This document shows, one piece after another, positions 1-8,662 of a stretch of 64,000 nucleotides of DNA; within the stretch, counting starts at the first letter, position 1, and the number at the start of each line of letters is the position of its first letter. The notes under the pieces were generated by a model that saw only the letters and a program-made list of their open reading frames with translations, had not been told where the DNA came from and did no database searches. The position numbers and the translations under genes are program-made. Source of the stretch: DAOVXM01 sp963746255 (GTDB lineage Bacteria > Chloroflexota > Anaerolineae > Anaerolineales > UBA4823); NCBI GenBank assembly GCA_963746255.1, contig CAVVAJ010000005.1, forward strand, positions 62,001 through 126,000, written 5' to 3'.

Positions 1-251
1 ACTTTGCCTCTGGACTTGACAAACCTGTAGATTGCCTTTTGCTGCTCATTTAGCCTTTCTTCTGCTTCAAGCCCATCTGATTCCTGAAAACGTTTAGCTG
101 AGTAAGTTGCCAATGGGTTACAAGCTATGACTTGGTGGCTTTTCTCCAAATAGCAGTCCTCACAAACCGTGAAACCATCCAGCACATAACTTTCTTCAAT
201 CGAAATTTCGCATCCACAACTTTTGCACTTAACGTTACCCGTTTCAGCCAT
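1..251 (-). CDS. Partial zinc-ribbon protein, C-terminus beyond the left edge
   Basis: An open minus-strand frame of 83 codons runs from an ATG at 251 off the left edge. It starts MAETGNVKCKSCGCEIS and has two cysteine pairs, C9/C12 (with C14) and C30/C33, spaced like a treble-clef or LIM-like zinc ribbon. A basic, helical stretch rich in Glu and Gln follows. A second in-frame ATG at 266 would add five residues, and neither start has a clear Shine-Dalgarno site. Small archaeal zinc-ribbon proteins of this kind usually bind nucleic acid or partner proteins, but the function cannot be told from the visible part. Coding is supported by the paired cysteines and the unbroken frame to the edge. Confidence 0.65.
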   Translation of the reverse strand, partial: MAETGNVKCKSCGCEISIEESYVLDGFTVCEDCYLEKSHQVIACNPLATYSAKRFQESDGLEAEERLNEQQKAIYRFVKSRGK

Positions 252-414
252 CCGTTTCCACACCATTTAGCCAATTTAGATTACATTTCTTACGATTTAT
301 AGTAATCTCTCGTGGACTTTACAGTTCTGCAGGGATATATCATTTTTTTAATGATTCGTTGTTGAAGTAAACGGCATATACTTTCTGGGTGAACAAAGAA
401 TATTGGGAATTACA

Positions 415-528
415 ATGTCATCCAATCGACTTTCAAATGAAGAATTCCAAACGTTTCTATATGCGTTATTTGCTAAGGACAAACTAAAAGTGAAATACCA
501 AAACCCTGACGCATGGAGAGGCTACTAA
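415..528 (+). CDS. Possible 37-residue small protein
   Basis: A short ORF starts at ATG 415 with the sequence MSSNRLSNEEFQTFLYALFA and ends at TAA 526-528. Its composition (alternating acidic, aromatic and basic residues ending in a WRGY tail) looks protein-like rather than random. No ribosome binding site is obvious, and an upstream AT-rich stretch could hold an archaeal promoter. It lies alone between the zinc-ribbon gene and the end of the aminotransferase gene. I do not recognise the family, and it could be chance. Confidence 0.3.
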   Translation: MSSNRLSNEEFQTFLYALFAKDKLKVKYQNPDAWRGY

Positions 529-616
529 CTCAACAAACAAATACTCCAAAATATGCGCTGACTTCTCTGTATTTGAAGTTTAATCTCAAGAGCCTTTAAA
601 GTCAATTAGGCACAGA

Positions 617-1828
617 TTATTTTCTCTTTTGCGACATGAAGCGGTCTAACCTATCAAATGTTTTCTCAAGGGTCTCTATGGGCGGCAAGAATACTCCTCT
701 GAAGTGCCCTGCACCGTAAGTTGATCCGAATCCTGAGCCGTGAACAAAGACGAGTCCTGTCTGCTCCAGTAGGTCGCGGACAAACGCCATGTCGTTTTTC
801 CATTTTGAGCCGATTCCGTCAACTTTAGGGAAGAAATAGAATGCGCCCTTAGGTTCTGCACAGCTGATTCCATCAATCTCGTTGAGCCGCCTATGAGAAT
901 AATCTCTCCGCTCCCGAAGCTTCTCCACCATATTAGATATGTGATTTTGTGGTCCCCTCAAAGCTTCAATGGCTGCTTTCTGGACAGGAGTATTAGCTGA
1001 AAGGCGTATTCGCGCTTCTTTTGTAACATGCTCCCGCAGTTCCTCTATCATTTCTTCATCATGTCCAGTAAAGTACACGTAGCCCAGCCTCCATCCGGTC
1101 ATCAGATAGATTTTCGAGAATCCGTTAAGCCCGATTACGGGCACATCCTTGGCAACATTAGCTGTGCTCACAGGCTCGTCATATGCAATCTGGTCATAAA
1201 TCTCATCAGATATCAACGGAATGTCATGTTCTCCCGCCAAATCAACCAGTGCCTTCACAGTCTTCCTGTCGTAAAGTGCTCCGCATGGATTATTTGGGTT
1301 AATAATAACTATCGCCCTTGTTGAATCATTTATTTTAACTCGAACATCATCCAAGTCAGGCTGCCAACCATTCTCTTCAATGGTTCTGTACTGAACCGCT
1401 TTACCCCCAAAAAACTCTGTATATGAAATGTAGGGAGGGTATGCTGGACCCGGTACCAGAATCTCATCTCCATTCTCAACCAAGGCTCCCAGAACCATCT
1501 GTATCGCCTCAGAAACGCCGTTAGAAATTATCACATTACCGGGTAAAACGTCAATGCCGCTAACTCTTTTCTCTTTCTTGCAGATTTCGTCTCTTAGTTC
1601 AGGAATGCCCTCTGAAGGAGAATACGCATTGAAGTCCTCTTTAACTGCCTGAATCAGCGCCTCTTTGATGTGCTCTGGTGTCTTGAAGTCAAACAGCAGA
1701 GGGTCTCCAATGTTAAGGTAAATTATGTCCTTTCCTTTCTTTTCCAGTTGCCTAGCGTGCCCTACCACATCGCGGATAGCATACTCAAGATTCTGGACTC
1801 TTTCCGTGAGATTCAACGCTATGACCAC
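617..1828 (-). CDS. PLP-dependent aminotransferase, class I (alanine/aspartate type)
   Basis: A 403-residue fold-type I aminotransferase that moves amino groups between amino acids and 2-oxo acids in the cytoplasm. Visible signatures are the N-terminal LNIGDPLLFDFKTPEHI segment, the NPNNPCG motif near 178-184, the PLP-ring aspartate in SDEIYD (D208) and the Schiff-base lysine in GFSKIYLMTGWRLGY (K239). Length is normal for the AspC/AlaT-like group. The first codon is GTG at 1828. Family members usually begin close to the LNLTERV segment, so a TTG start at 1816 is also plausible. The exact substrate (alanine, aspartate or aromatic) cannot be fixed from sequence. The gene stands alone, 96 bp after the start-distal end of no shared operon, with the ribonuclease gene upstream on the same strand. 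Confidence 0.88.
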   Translation of the reverse strand: MVIALNLTERVQNLEYAIRDVVGHARQLEKKGKDIIYLNIGDPLLFDFKTPEHIKEALIQAVKEDFNAYSPSEGIPELRDEICKKEKRVSGIDVLPGNVIISNGVSEAIQMVLGALVENGDEILVPGPAYPPYISYTEFFGGKAVQYRTIEENGWQPDLDDVRVKINDSTRAIVIINPNNPCGALYDRKTVKALVDLAGEHDIPLISDEIYDQIAYDEPVSTANVAKDVPVIGLNGFSKIYLMTGWRLGYVYFTGHDEEMIEELREHVTKEARIRLSANTPVQKAAIEALRGPQNHISNMVEKLRERRDYSHRRLNEIDGISCAEPKGAFYFFPKVDGIGSKWKNDMAFVRDLLEQTGLVFVHGSGFGSTYGAGHFRGVFLPPIETLEKTFDRLDRFMSQKRK

Positions 1829-1924
1829 AGCACGATTGATGTTCTACAATAAAATCTTTTCACTTTTACACGCTACATAACGTTGGAAACAACGAATCAT
1901 AACCACAAATTCGCCTAGTTTAAG

Positions 1925-3196
1925 TTATACTGTAAATGCTTCTCCTGCCTTTGGAACTATAGCTTCAAGTCCAACTTCAGTTTTTATCCATTCAGCAAAC
2001 ATTTCAGAGTTCGCAGGCTCTCCATGCACCACATAAACTGTAGGGTTTCCCTTCAGTTCCTTGACTGCATCTTTAAGCTCTTTGGCTCCACTGTGGGACG
2101 AGAAATCGAAACGCTTCACCTGAGCCTTCACATTCTGCACTTTCCCGTCAATGACACACTTTCCTTCGTCAAGCAACTCTCGTCCAGGAGTTCCAGGAAT
2201 CTGGTAGCCCACAAGGAAAACGCCGTTCTTGCTTTTTGTCCCAACCTTTTGTATGTAAAAAGCGGCAGGTCCTCCTTTTAACATCCCTGCCGGAGAAATG
2301 ATTGCCCCAGGCTTACCTGCAGTTTTTCTGCGACCATTCCATCCATCAACCCAAATCGCGGAGCGAAGAGCTTTCATGAATAATTTAGGGTCTCGCATGT
2401 AGGACGCGTGATTCATCATTATGCGGTTGGCTTCACGTGCCATGCCGTCCATGGCAACTGGGTACTTGAAATGGTTTGCGGCTAATACACATGCTATTTC
2501 TTGTGACCGTCCTACGCTAAAAGCAGGAATTAGGACTGTTCCTCCCTTTTCCACGACTCCATTGACATGTTCCATGAATTCTTTCTCTATCTCTTTTCTG
2601 TCGGGATGAACCTCGTTAGCGTAGGTGCTTTCTATGATTATGGCGTCAAGTTCGCCGTAGTCTCGGTCTGCGCCAGAGAGAAGTTGAGTGTCCCCAGAGT
2701 TGTAGTCGCCTGTGTAAACGATTCTTTTTCCCTCCGATTCTATCAAGACTTGAGCGCCACCAGGAAGATGACCAGAATTCAGAAGCTGAAAATTCATATC
2801 TCCTATAGTCTGATTTTTTCGGAAGTTAAGGTGAACAGTGCTTCTCATCATGGTCTCCAGTTCTAGGAACTCGAATGACAAGTAGTAACCTGACAAGCGT
2901 ATAAAGTCGGAGATAAGCGGCTTGGCTAAATCAAATGTTAGTTGTGTTCCGAAAACGGGTTTCTTGTCTTGAATGTGAAAGAGTGGAATACCGCCTGAGT
3001 GGTCTAAGTGACTGTGCGTTAGAACTATGGCGTCTACCTCTTTGGGCGGAATGTGCATGGGAAACCCAGGTTCGTCACCTAGCATAACGCCATAGTCGAG
3101 GAGCAACTGATTCTGTTCTGACTTAACTGCGATACCTGCTCTGCCAACTTCTCTTGCGCTTCCGAGAAATTTAATTTTCATTGGGATTGTTTTCAT
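1925..3196 (-). CDS. Beta-CASP metallo-beta-lactamase ribonuclease (aCPSF2-like)
   Basis: A 423-residue protein with the full set of metallo-beta-lactamase/beta-CASP motifs: the HSHLDH zinc site at 61-66, the SGHLPGGAQ histidine, the TGDYN aspartate, the beta-CASP acidic motif in IIESTYA, then the DFSSHSG and VVHGEP histidines near the C-terminus. Such enzymes cut or trim RNA, and archaeal aCPSF proteins act in 3'-end formation and RNA turnover. There is no N-terminal KH region, and the length fits the KH-less aCPSF2 group rather than aCPSF1. ATG 3196 directly abuts a GGAGG, while ATG 3181 gives the family-like MKIKFLG start but lies 15 bases from it, so the start is uncertain. Endo- versus exonuclease activity is not decidable here. 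Confidence 0.87.
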   Translation of the reverse strand: MKTIPMKIKFLGSAREVGRAGIAVKSEQNQLLLDYGVMLGDEPGFPMHIPPKEVDAIVLTHSHLDHSGGIPLFHIQDKKPVFGTQLTFDLAKPLISDFIRLSGYYLSFEFLELETMMRSTVHLNFRKNQTIGDMNFQLLNSGHLPGGAQVLIESEGKRIVYTGDYNSGDTQLLSGADRDYGELDAIIIESTYANEVHPDRKEIEKEFMEHVNGVVEKGGTVLIPAFSVGRSQEIACVLAANHFKYPVAMDGMAREANRIMMNHASYMRDPKLFMKALRSAIWVDGWNGRRKTAGKPGAIISPAGMLKGGPAAFYIQKVGTKSKNGVFLVGYQIPGTPGRELLDEGKCVIDGKVQNVKAQVKRFDFSSHSGAKELKDAVKELKGNPTVYVVHGEPANSEMFAEWIKTEVGLEAIVPKAGEAFTV

Positions 3197-3331
3197 CCTC
3201 CGTTAAAGTAATGTTAATTGGAATATTAACTGGTTTAAATACGTACTATCATTTAAACAGTAACTTTTTTTACAGAACTTTAATCCATCAGCAGATTTGG
3301 ATTTCAGAAGAAGTCAAAACATGTTTATTGA

Positions 3332-4954
3332 TTACATTACTGCGTCCTGTATTACAGCAGCAAGATGTTCCATCGTGTTTTTAGCCCATGGATCTCTTTC
3401 TTGCAGCACAATGAATGAAATTTGTTTCTTTTTGCAGGCCCGTCTGCAAGCTGCCACAACCTTTCCTTTCCAAACTTTTGGTTCACGAAGCAGGATTACC
3501 CGCTCATAGACTGTTTTTGTGATGTAGTTTGCCACCTGTTGTGCCACATACGTTACTGTTTCGTAGTCCAAGGGAGTCGCAATCAGGTTTTGTGACAGCG
3601 GATAAACTTCGTCAAGTTCTGTGGGGATTACGCCAAATGGAGCGGCATACGTGCAAACGTGAACCAAACCAATTTTATCATCAATTGTCTGATTTAGTTC
3701 TTTCATGACTGTTTCATGTTCTTTCGAAGTGTGAAAGGGTTTCTTCCTTGTCTGTGGTAGCAACAAGAGAACCTTGGCTTTTGGCGGCGGAGAATACATC
3801 TCAAGAAGTCTATGCCTGTAGCGGATGACCTCTGGACGGGCTAGCCCCAATGAAGTGAAGAAAAAGGCTCCGCTTCTTTTGGTGACGGGACTCTGCTTCT
3901 CCATATATGCACTGTATTTTGCTACTTTCTTTAGAGCTTGAAGAAGAGACGGGTGCCCATGCGCCCTCATCTCCATGTGCTCCCAGAGCCGCCCCTCAGT
4001 TATAGCCTGCTTTATCCGCCGTAACTCACAGAAACTAACATAGAGATTATGCTCCGCAATCAGCTTCTGCCTCTCCTCTGAAGGTAATGCTCTCACAGTT
4101 TCTGGGTCAGTTTTGTTACATGCTGGGCACGAGCATGGGAAATATTCCATTTCGTTAAGTCTTATTGTGCCCGACTCTGTCAGGTAACGTCCATCCCGAG
4201 CGAATAATGCGTATGCGGCAGAATCAAACAAGTCGCATCCTAGTGCTACTGCCAAAGAGAACATGAAAGGGTGACCCGCGCCGAAGAGGTGAAGAGGACG
4301 GTTTGGAGGCAGATTCATTTTCGCAGTTACAATCATATCAACAAGGACATCAAACTTGTATTGCTCCATCACGGGGGTTGGGCTGCCTAAGGCGTGAACC
4401 TGAAAGGGCAGTTTTCCCATTTCTTTTGCTGATTTGGCTATTAGGTCAAGGTACTGTCCGCCCTGAACTGGACCAACCCATACTAGGTCGTCGCGTGATT
4501 TCATTTTCTCTAAAGCTTTTGCCCGTTTGATTGTCTCTTTTACAGTGTATCTTGCGTATTCTTTTGGGACACCCCATCCTGTTGGTATATCAAGTATTGT
4601 GGCAATGTCCGTGTCTATAGCCTCTTGGAACTGCACAATCTCTTTAGGCGTGGTTTCTACGCCCTTGTAGATAAGAAGCTGATAAGCGCCAGAATCAGTC
4701 ATTATTGAGCCGCCGAAATTCAAGAATTTATGTAATCCCTTTTCAACGGCAGTTTCTTTGAAGTTCTTGTTTATTATGTAGGCGTTTGTTATGAGGGCTC
4801 TGCAGCCAAACTCTTCCTCCAACGTTTTGGGAAGAATCAATTGAATTCCGGGATTTATTACTGGAAAAAGCAGTGGCGTCTCCACTACGCCACTTTTGGT
4901 TTCGAACCTTCCTATCCGCGCCATCAAATCTCTATCTAAAATCTCAAAGGACAT
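3332..4954 (-). CDS. tgtA: Archaeosine tRNA-guanine transglycosylase
   Basis: Exchanges guanine at position 15 of archaeal tRNA for preQ0, the first step in archaeosine formation. The catalytic domain shows the nucleophile region GGSIMTDSGAYQLL (D87 from the start chosen here), the second active-site aspartate region near GCDLFDSAAY, and a zinc site CSCPAC. After about residue 380 a second domain resembles the DUF5591 module shared by TgtA and ArcS (LLLLPQTRKKPFHTS). No PUA domain follows, so at about 540 residues the protein is shorter than full-length TgtA of many euryarchaea. ATG 4954 was chosen over an ATG 27 bases upstream because it gives the family N-terminus MSFEILDRDLMARIGRF and is preceded by GGCGGT at good spacing. 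Confidence 0.9.
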   Translation of the reverse strand: MSFEILDRDLMARIGRFETKSGVVETPLLFPVINPGIQLILPKTLEEEFGCRALITNAYIINKNFKETAVEKGLHKFLNFGGSIMTDSGAYQLLIYKGVETTPKEIVQFQEAIDTDIATILDIPTGWGVPKEYARYTVKETIKRAKALEKMKSRDDLVWVGPVQGGQYLDLIAKSAKEMGKLPFQVHALGSPTPVMEQYKFDVLVDMIVTAKMNLPPNRPLHLFGAGHPFMFSLAVALGCDLFDSAAYALFARDGRYLTESGTIRLNEMEYFPCSCPACNKTDPETVRALPSEERQKLIAEHNLYVSFCELRRIKQAITEGRLWEHMEMRAHGHPSLLQALKKVAKYSAYMEKQSPVTKRSGAFFFTSLGLARPEVIRYRHRLLEMYSPPPKAKVLLLLPQTRKKPFHTSKEHETVMKELNQTIDDKIGLVHVCTYAAPFGVIPTELDEVYPLSQNLIATPLDYETVTYVAQQVANYITKTVYERVILLREPKVWKGKVVAACRRACKKKQISFIVLQERDPWAKNTMEHLAAVIQDAVM

Positions 4955-5188
4955 AACAAAACCGCCAAGACACACATACATTGAATACTGACTCAGAAAA
5001 CCTCATTTATTAACATTTAAGATCTTTGATTGAAGGAAAAACAGTTTCAGAACCATGTCTAAAGTTGTATTTAGCTCGTGAAACACAAGAGAGAACTTCT
5101 GTCCCCGCGAAGAAACGCTAGCATGTTTCACTTTATCTTCTGCAATTCAAAAATTATTATGTTATTAATTTTCGGCTGTCAGATTTCT
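4955..5188. other. Intergenic, no gene seen
   Basis: AT-rich DNA upstream of tgtA. It should hold the tgtA promoter on the minus strand, but I see no distinctive TATA/BRE pair, RNA gene or repeat that I could defend. Confidence 0.4.
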
Positions 5189-5428
5189 CTATTTTAATAA
5201 TTCTAAAACATGCTTAAGAACATCGAGAGTGTCTGAGAGAAAAAAATTAGGGAACCCTGCTTTTTCAATCATATTTTCGAAATAAATCTTGTGTTCAGGA
5301 AGGGTTTTACCAGCAAGGTTAAGGACATTTCTAACTTCTGATAATTCGGAGGGATAACGGCGAAGAGTTAAATTATAGTGGTTTGACGAGGAAATTTTTT
5401 TCATTTTATTATTTACTAACTCGGTCAT
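5189..5428 (-). CDS. Possible 79-residue hypothetical protein
   Basis: This minus-strand ORF opens MTELVNNKMKKISSSNHYNL and ends in an alternating hydrophobic helix (LSDTLDVLKHVLELLK). It has a plausible soluble, helical composition with no transmembrane segment or metal motif. It sits alone in a very AT-rich 1-kb gap, where chance ORFs are common. No family is recognised. The remainder of the gap (5,429-5,900) holds only AT-rich sequence with no ORF or RNA that I can support. Confidence 0.3.
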   Translation of the reverse strand: MTELVNNKMKKISSSNHYNLTLRRYPSELSEVRNVLNLAGKTLPEHKIYFENMIEKAGFPNFFLSDTLDVLKHVLELLK

Positions 5429-5901
5429 TTTTTTAGTTTTTTAATATCCAAATTTACCGCCCAACCAATAAAGTTACAAATGTTTATAGAATTAATTAAT
5501 TTTTATGCTTCTAAAATATTTGTTTTTTATAAGTTTTGGTTCTGTAAAATAAAAGATTGCTAACGCCGAAGATAATCTATAAAAGCGGTTTTTACTCGAA
5601 AATTTGAGGTACAAAATGGAAGTTAAACCCTATTGGCTATAAATAGAATCTAACTTCCACAATCAAAAGGTTACCACATCTGTATTAACTTTTATGGAAA
5701 TGGCAAAAGAGATTTAAGATTATTTTTCGAGTTAGGAAAAATTTGGAATACGAAAAAGATATAACGTTAGTTTAAAATTGTTTTGAATAGATCATTGCAT
5801 TCAAAAAAGTAACACATAATTTAAATTTAAAACAACTTACTGTAAATTGTAGTTTCAATTAAAATTAAACAGAAAAAAAGGAGTCAAAAACGGTGAATAA
5901 G

Positions 5902-5980
5902 CAAACATCTGTTTGAGATTATAGTTTAATCCACAGACACCTGCAAACATCTGTAGTCTCAAACGGTTGCATTTATATCG
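5902..5980 (+). promoter_or_regulatory. Promoter with repeated upstream element for the PAC2 gene
   Basis: The 11-mer CAAACATCTGT occurs twice, at 5902-5912 and 5944-5954. GTTTGAGA at 5911-5918 is matched in inverted orientation by TCTCAAAC at 5957-5964. Directly downstream is an archaeal TATA-like TTTATAT at 5972-5978, which predicts transcription from about 6003 and a short leader to ATG 6027. The repeat pair next to the TATA site looks like a regulator-binding region. Confidence 0.45.
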
Positions 5981-6026
5981 AAAGGTGTGTCTCTTAATTG
6001 TGCTGGTTTGGCTGAGGTTAACGTTT

Positions 6027-6777
6027 ATGGTCTGCAAAGTTCACTTGTATGAAAAGCCGGTCTTGAATGACCCCGTGTTGATTGAGGGATTACCGGGCAT
6101 CGGTTTTGTCGCAAACATCACGGCATTACATCTCATCAAAGAATTGAATGCAACACTGTTCGCAGAAATTAAATCCTCATCATTCCAAGACCTCGCCATG
6201 ACCACAGGCAATGGACAGACATACTTTCCCACAAACCAGTTTTACTACTACAAAGGAAAAGAGGGCGAAAGAGATCTCATTATTCTCTACGGTAACACAC
6301 AAGCCCTGACCACAACTGGACAGTATGAGCTCTGTGGAAAAATCCTAGACATATCAGAAGAACTGGGATGCAAATATATCCTGACTGTGGGCGGACTAAG
6401 AAAGGAAGAAAAAATCGAAACCCCAGAAATCTACTGCACAGCCTCAGACACAGAAACCTTGCAGGAGGCTTTGGATTTTGGCGCCAAAATAATGAAAGGT
6501 CACATCTTTGGAGTGGCAGGGCTTCTTGTTGGATTATGCACCTTACGTAACATTAAAGGTCTCTGTCTCTTGGCTGAAACTTCTGGCTTGTATCCAGACG
6601 CAGTGGCTACGCGAGCAGATCCTAAAAGCCATTAATACTATGCTGAATCTGAAAATAAACTTAGAGAACTTGAGCGCGGCTGCCGAAGAAACAGGAGAAA
6701 TACTGAAATCTTTTGGAATAGTTACTTCTTCAATAGAAAAAAAGGATCGGGAAGCGGATTTCCGCTGGTTTATTTAG
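6027..6777 (+). CDS. PAC2-family (proteasome assembly chaperone-like) protein, frameshifted
   Basis: Belongs to the PAC2/COG2047 family of archaeal proteins related to proteasome assembly chaperones. The N-terminus MVCKVHLYEKPVLNDPVLIE followed by GLPGIGFVANITALHLI is typical, as is the later TVGGLRKEE and SGLYPDAVA. ATG 6027 was chosen because GAGGT lies 9 bases upstream and it gives the family start. The frame ends early at 6635. Removing one C near 6,607 restores A-T-R-E-I-L-K and continues in the next frame to TAG 6777, giving a normal length of about 250 residues. The break is therefore one inserted base, either a consensus error or a recent mutation. The last 8 bases overlap the convergent Sm-like gene. 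Confidence 0.8.
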
Positions 6778-7195
6778 CTGCTGCGTCTTTAGTGAACAAA
6801 CTGTAGACTCGTTGCACGCGTTCTGCTATCGGTCCTGAACCTTCCACCACGCCTTTTTCGGTTACTTTGATCTTTTCCATGACCCAGATGAAGCCTTGGT
6901 CTTCATAGAGTTTAATCATTGTTGGAAAGACTTTTTCGAGGCGTTCGTATAGTGCCTTCAAATCGAATGGTTTTTCGATGGTGAAGATTTGGCCCAGGAT
7001 GCTGCCGTTCAGGAATATTTTGTGTATTGTTGTGCCTTTTTCGTCTTTAGCGTCTGATAGTGAGAGGCTTAGTGTATCAGGGTCTATGCCCGATAATGTT
7101 CCGCTATATTTTTTGCCATCAACCGTGATTACCATTACTGATTTATCAAGGAGCGATCCAAGTTCGCCATAGAAGTTTCTTTTAGCTACTGACAT
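6770..7195 (-). CDS. Sm-like RNA-binding protein with C-terminal extension (SmAP3 type)
   Basis: A 141-residue protein. The first about 75 residues form an Sm/Lsm fold (ELGSLLDKSVMVITVDGKKY, then SGTLSGIDPDTLSLSLSDAK and KIFLNGSILGQI corresponding to the Sm1 and Sm2 blocks). A C-terminal alpha/beta domain of about 65 residues follows, the arrangement seen in archaeal SmAP3, which assembles into multimers of heptameric rings. Ordinary archaeal Lsm proteins are about half this length. The start is supported by AGGTG five bases before ATG 7195. The gene converges on and slightly overlaps the PAC2 gene. Its RNA targets are unknown. Confidence 0.82.
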   Translation of the reverse strand: MSVAKRNFYGELGSLLDKSVMVITVDGKKYSGTLSGIDPDTLSLSLSDAKDEKGTTIHKIFLNGSILGQIFTIEKPFDLKALYERLEKVFPTMIKLYEDQGFIWVMEKIKVTEKGVVEGSGPIAERVQRVYSLFTKDAAAK

Positions 7196-7331
7196 CTTAA
7201 CACCTAGCCACTAGATAGAAAAAGAAGAACTTATTTATTTCTACAAAAAACAAGAATTTTGTCACATTTCCTGACTAAAAAAGCCAGTTTGAAGTGCCGA
7301 CTAATAGTTACAGTTTATTCATAGTCATCAT

Positions 7332-8662
7332 TCAGTTTTCATCAGTCTCTTCATTAGCTGCTGTTTGCTCTCTGAAGGAGACAGTTATTTTGTTGCCTTT
7401 TTTGACATAACTGTTCTTGTTTACAAAAATGATTTTTTCTGGTTCCAGATCATCCTGAAGATCAACGTTTGGACCAACCATGCTCTGGGGGCCAATCTTT
7501 ACTCCGGGTTCGAGACAGGTGTTGATTCCTGTTTTGCAGTTGTCTCCTATTATGGCGCCCAGCTTGTTTGTGCCCGAATCTATCTGTTTGTTCTCCTATT
7601 CGAACTTTAACGTTGTTTTCGTCAAACCGAAAATTGGCGGTTATTGTTCCTGCGCCAAACAGGCAATTATTGGAGATTATGGAGTCACCGATGTAGTTCA
7701 TGTGGAACCAGCAGTTGTCTCCGATTAGGGAGTGCTTGATTTCTGTTGAGAAACCCACAACACAGTTGCTGCCTAATGAAGAGAAATCGCGAACCAAACT
7801 GTTTCCCCCAACAACACTGTTTTCGCCTATGTAGCAGGGTCCCTTTATGCAGGCGCCCTCAAACACTTTTGCTCCCTTTTCTATCCAGACATTACCTTCA
7901 ACTGTTGCACGTCTCAGAAAGCTTTACGTCCTCTTTGATTGTTTGCTGTTTTATTTTGTTGTCCATAAGATGCTTGTTTATGGTGAAGAGGTCCCATGGA
8001 TACTTGTAGCCCGCAAAAAATCCTTCATAGCTCACGGCTTTGACAATGTTCCGGTCTTTGATGAATTGCAGTATTGCATCCTCGTATTGGTGATCCGAAA
8101 CTGGAATCTTCTTGTAGAAATCAAAAATCTGTTTAGTAAGTATGTAGACGCCGACCACAGCCAGATTGCTTGGCTCCTTACCCTTCGGAGGCTTTTCAAC
8201 AAAATCTGTCACATTCTCGTCCTCAACGCGGATTATTCCAAACTTCCACGTTTCCTTTACTGGTTTGCAGGAGAGAATTATCTGTGCTTCTTTTTCCTTG
8301 AATTGATTATGCATCTGTTTTATCAGTGAAGCTTCGAAGATGTCGTCAGCGTTGACAACAAAAAAGTTGTCTTCTGCTAATTCTTCTGCGGTTTTGAGGG
8401 CATCCGCCATGCCTAAAGATTGATTCTGGACAGTGTATTCGATGTTAACTCCAAATTTGCTGCCGTCTTTCAGGTAATCTTTGATTTGTTCTCCCTTGTG
8501 GCCTACGACAACCACGTAGTCTTTTAGTCCTGCTTCTTTCAGGGTGTCTATGACGTGATGAATCAGCGGTTTTCCTAAAAGCTTGAACATGGGTTTAGGG
8601 TTGTTTGCTGCAAGCGGAAAAACTCTCTTTCCCTCTCCCCCGGCAAGGATGATTGTCTGCAA
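7332..8662 (-). CDS. Bifunctional sugar-1-phosphate nucleotidyltransferase/acyltransferase (GlmU-like), two frameshifts
   Basis: The N-terminal domain (about residues 1-230) is a nucleotidyltransferase with LAGGEGKRV at 6-14, the KPMFKLLGKP lysine segment and the VVNADD metal site. It is followed by a left-handed beta-helix made of hexapeptide repeats (IKGPCYIGENSVVGGNS and onward), as in enzymes that acetylate glucosamine-1-phosphate and then make UDP-GlcNAc, or that make dTDP-glucose. The frame breaks near 7,900 and again near 7,600. Three reading frames together encode one continuous protein of about 440 residues ending at TGA 7332-7334. The start is TTG 8662, directly abutting the TGA of the mutase gene, so the two are an operon. 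The breaks may be sequencing errors. Substrate specificity is inferred from context only. Confidence 0.78.
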
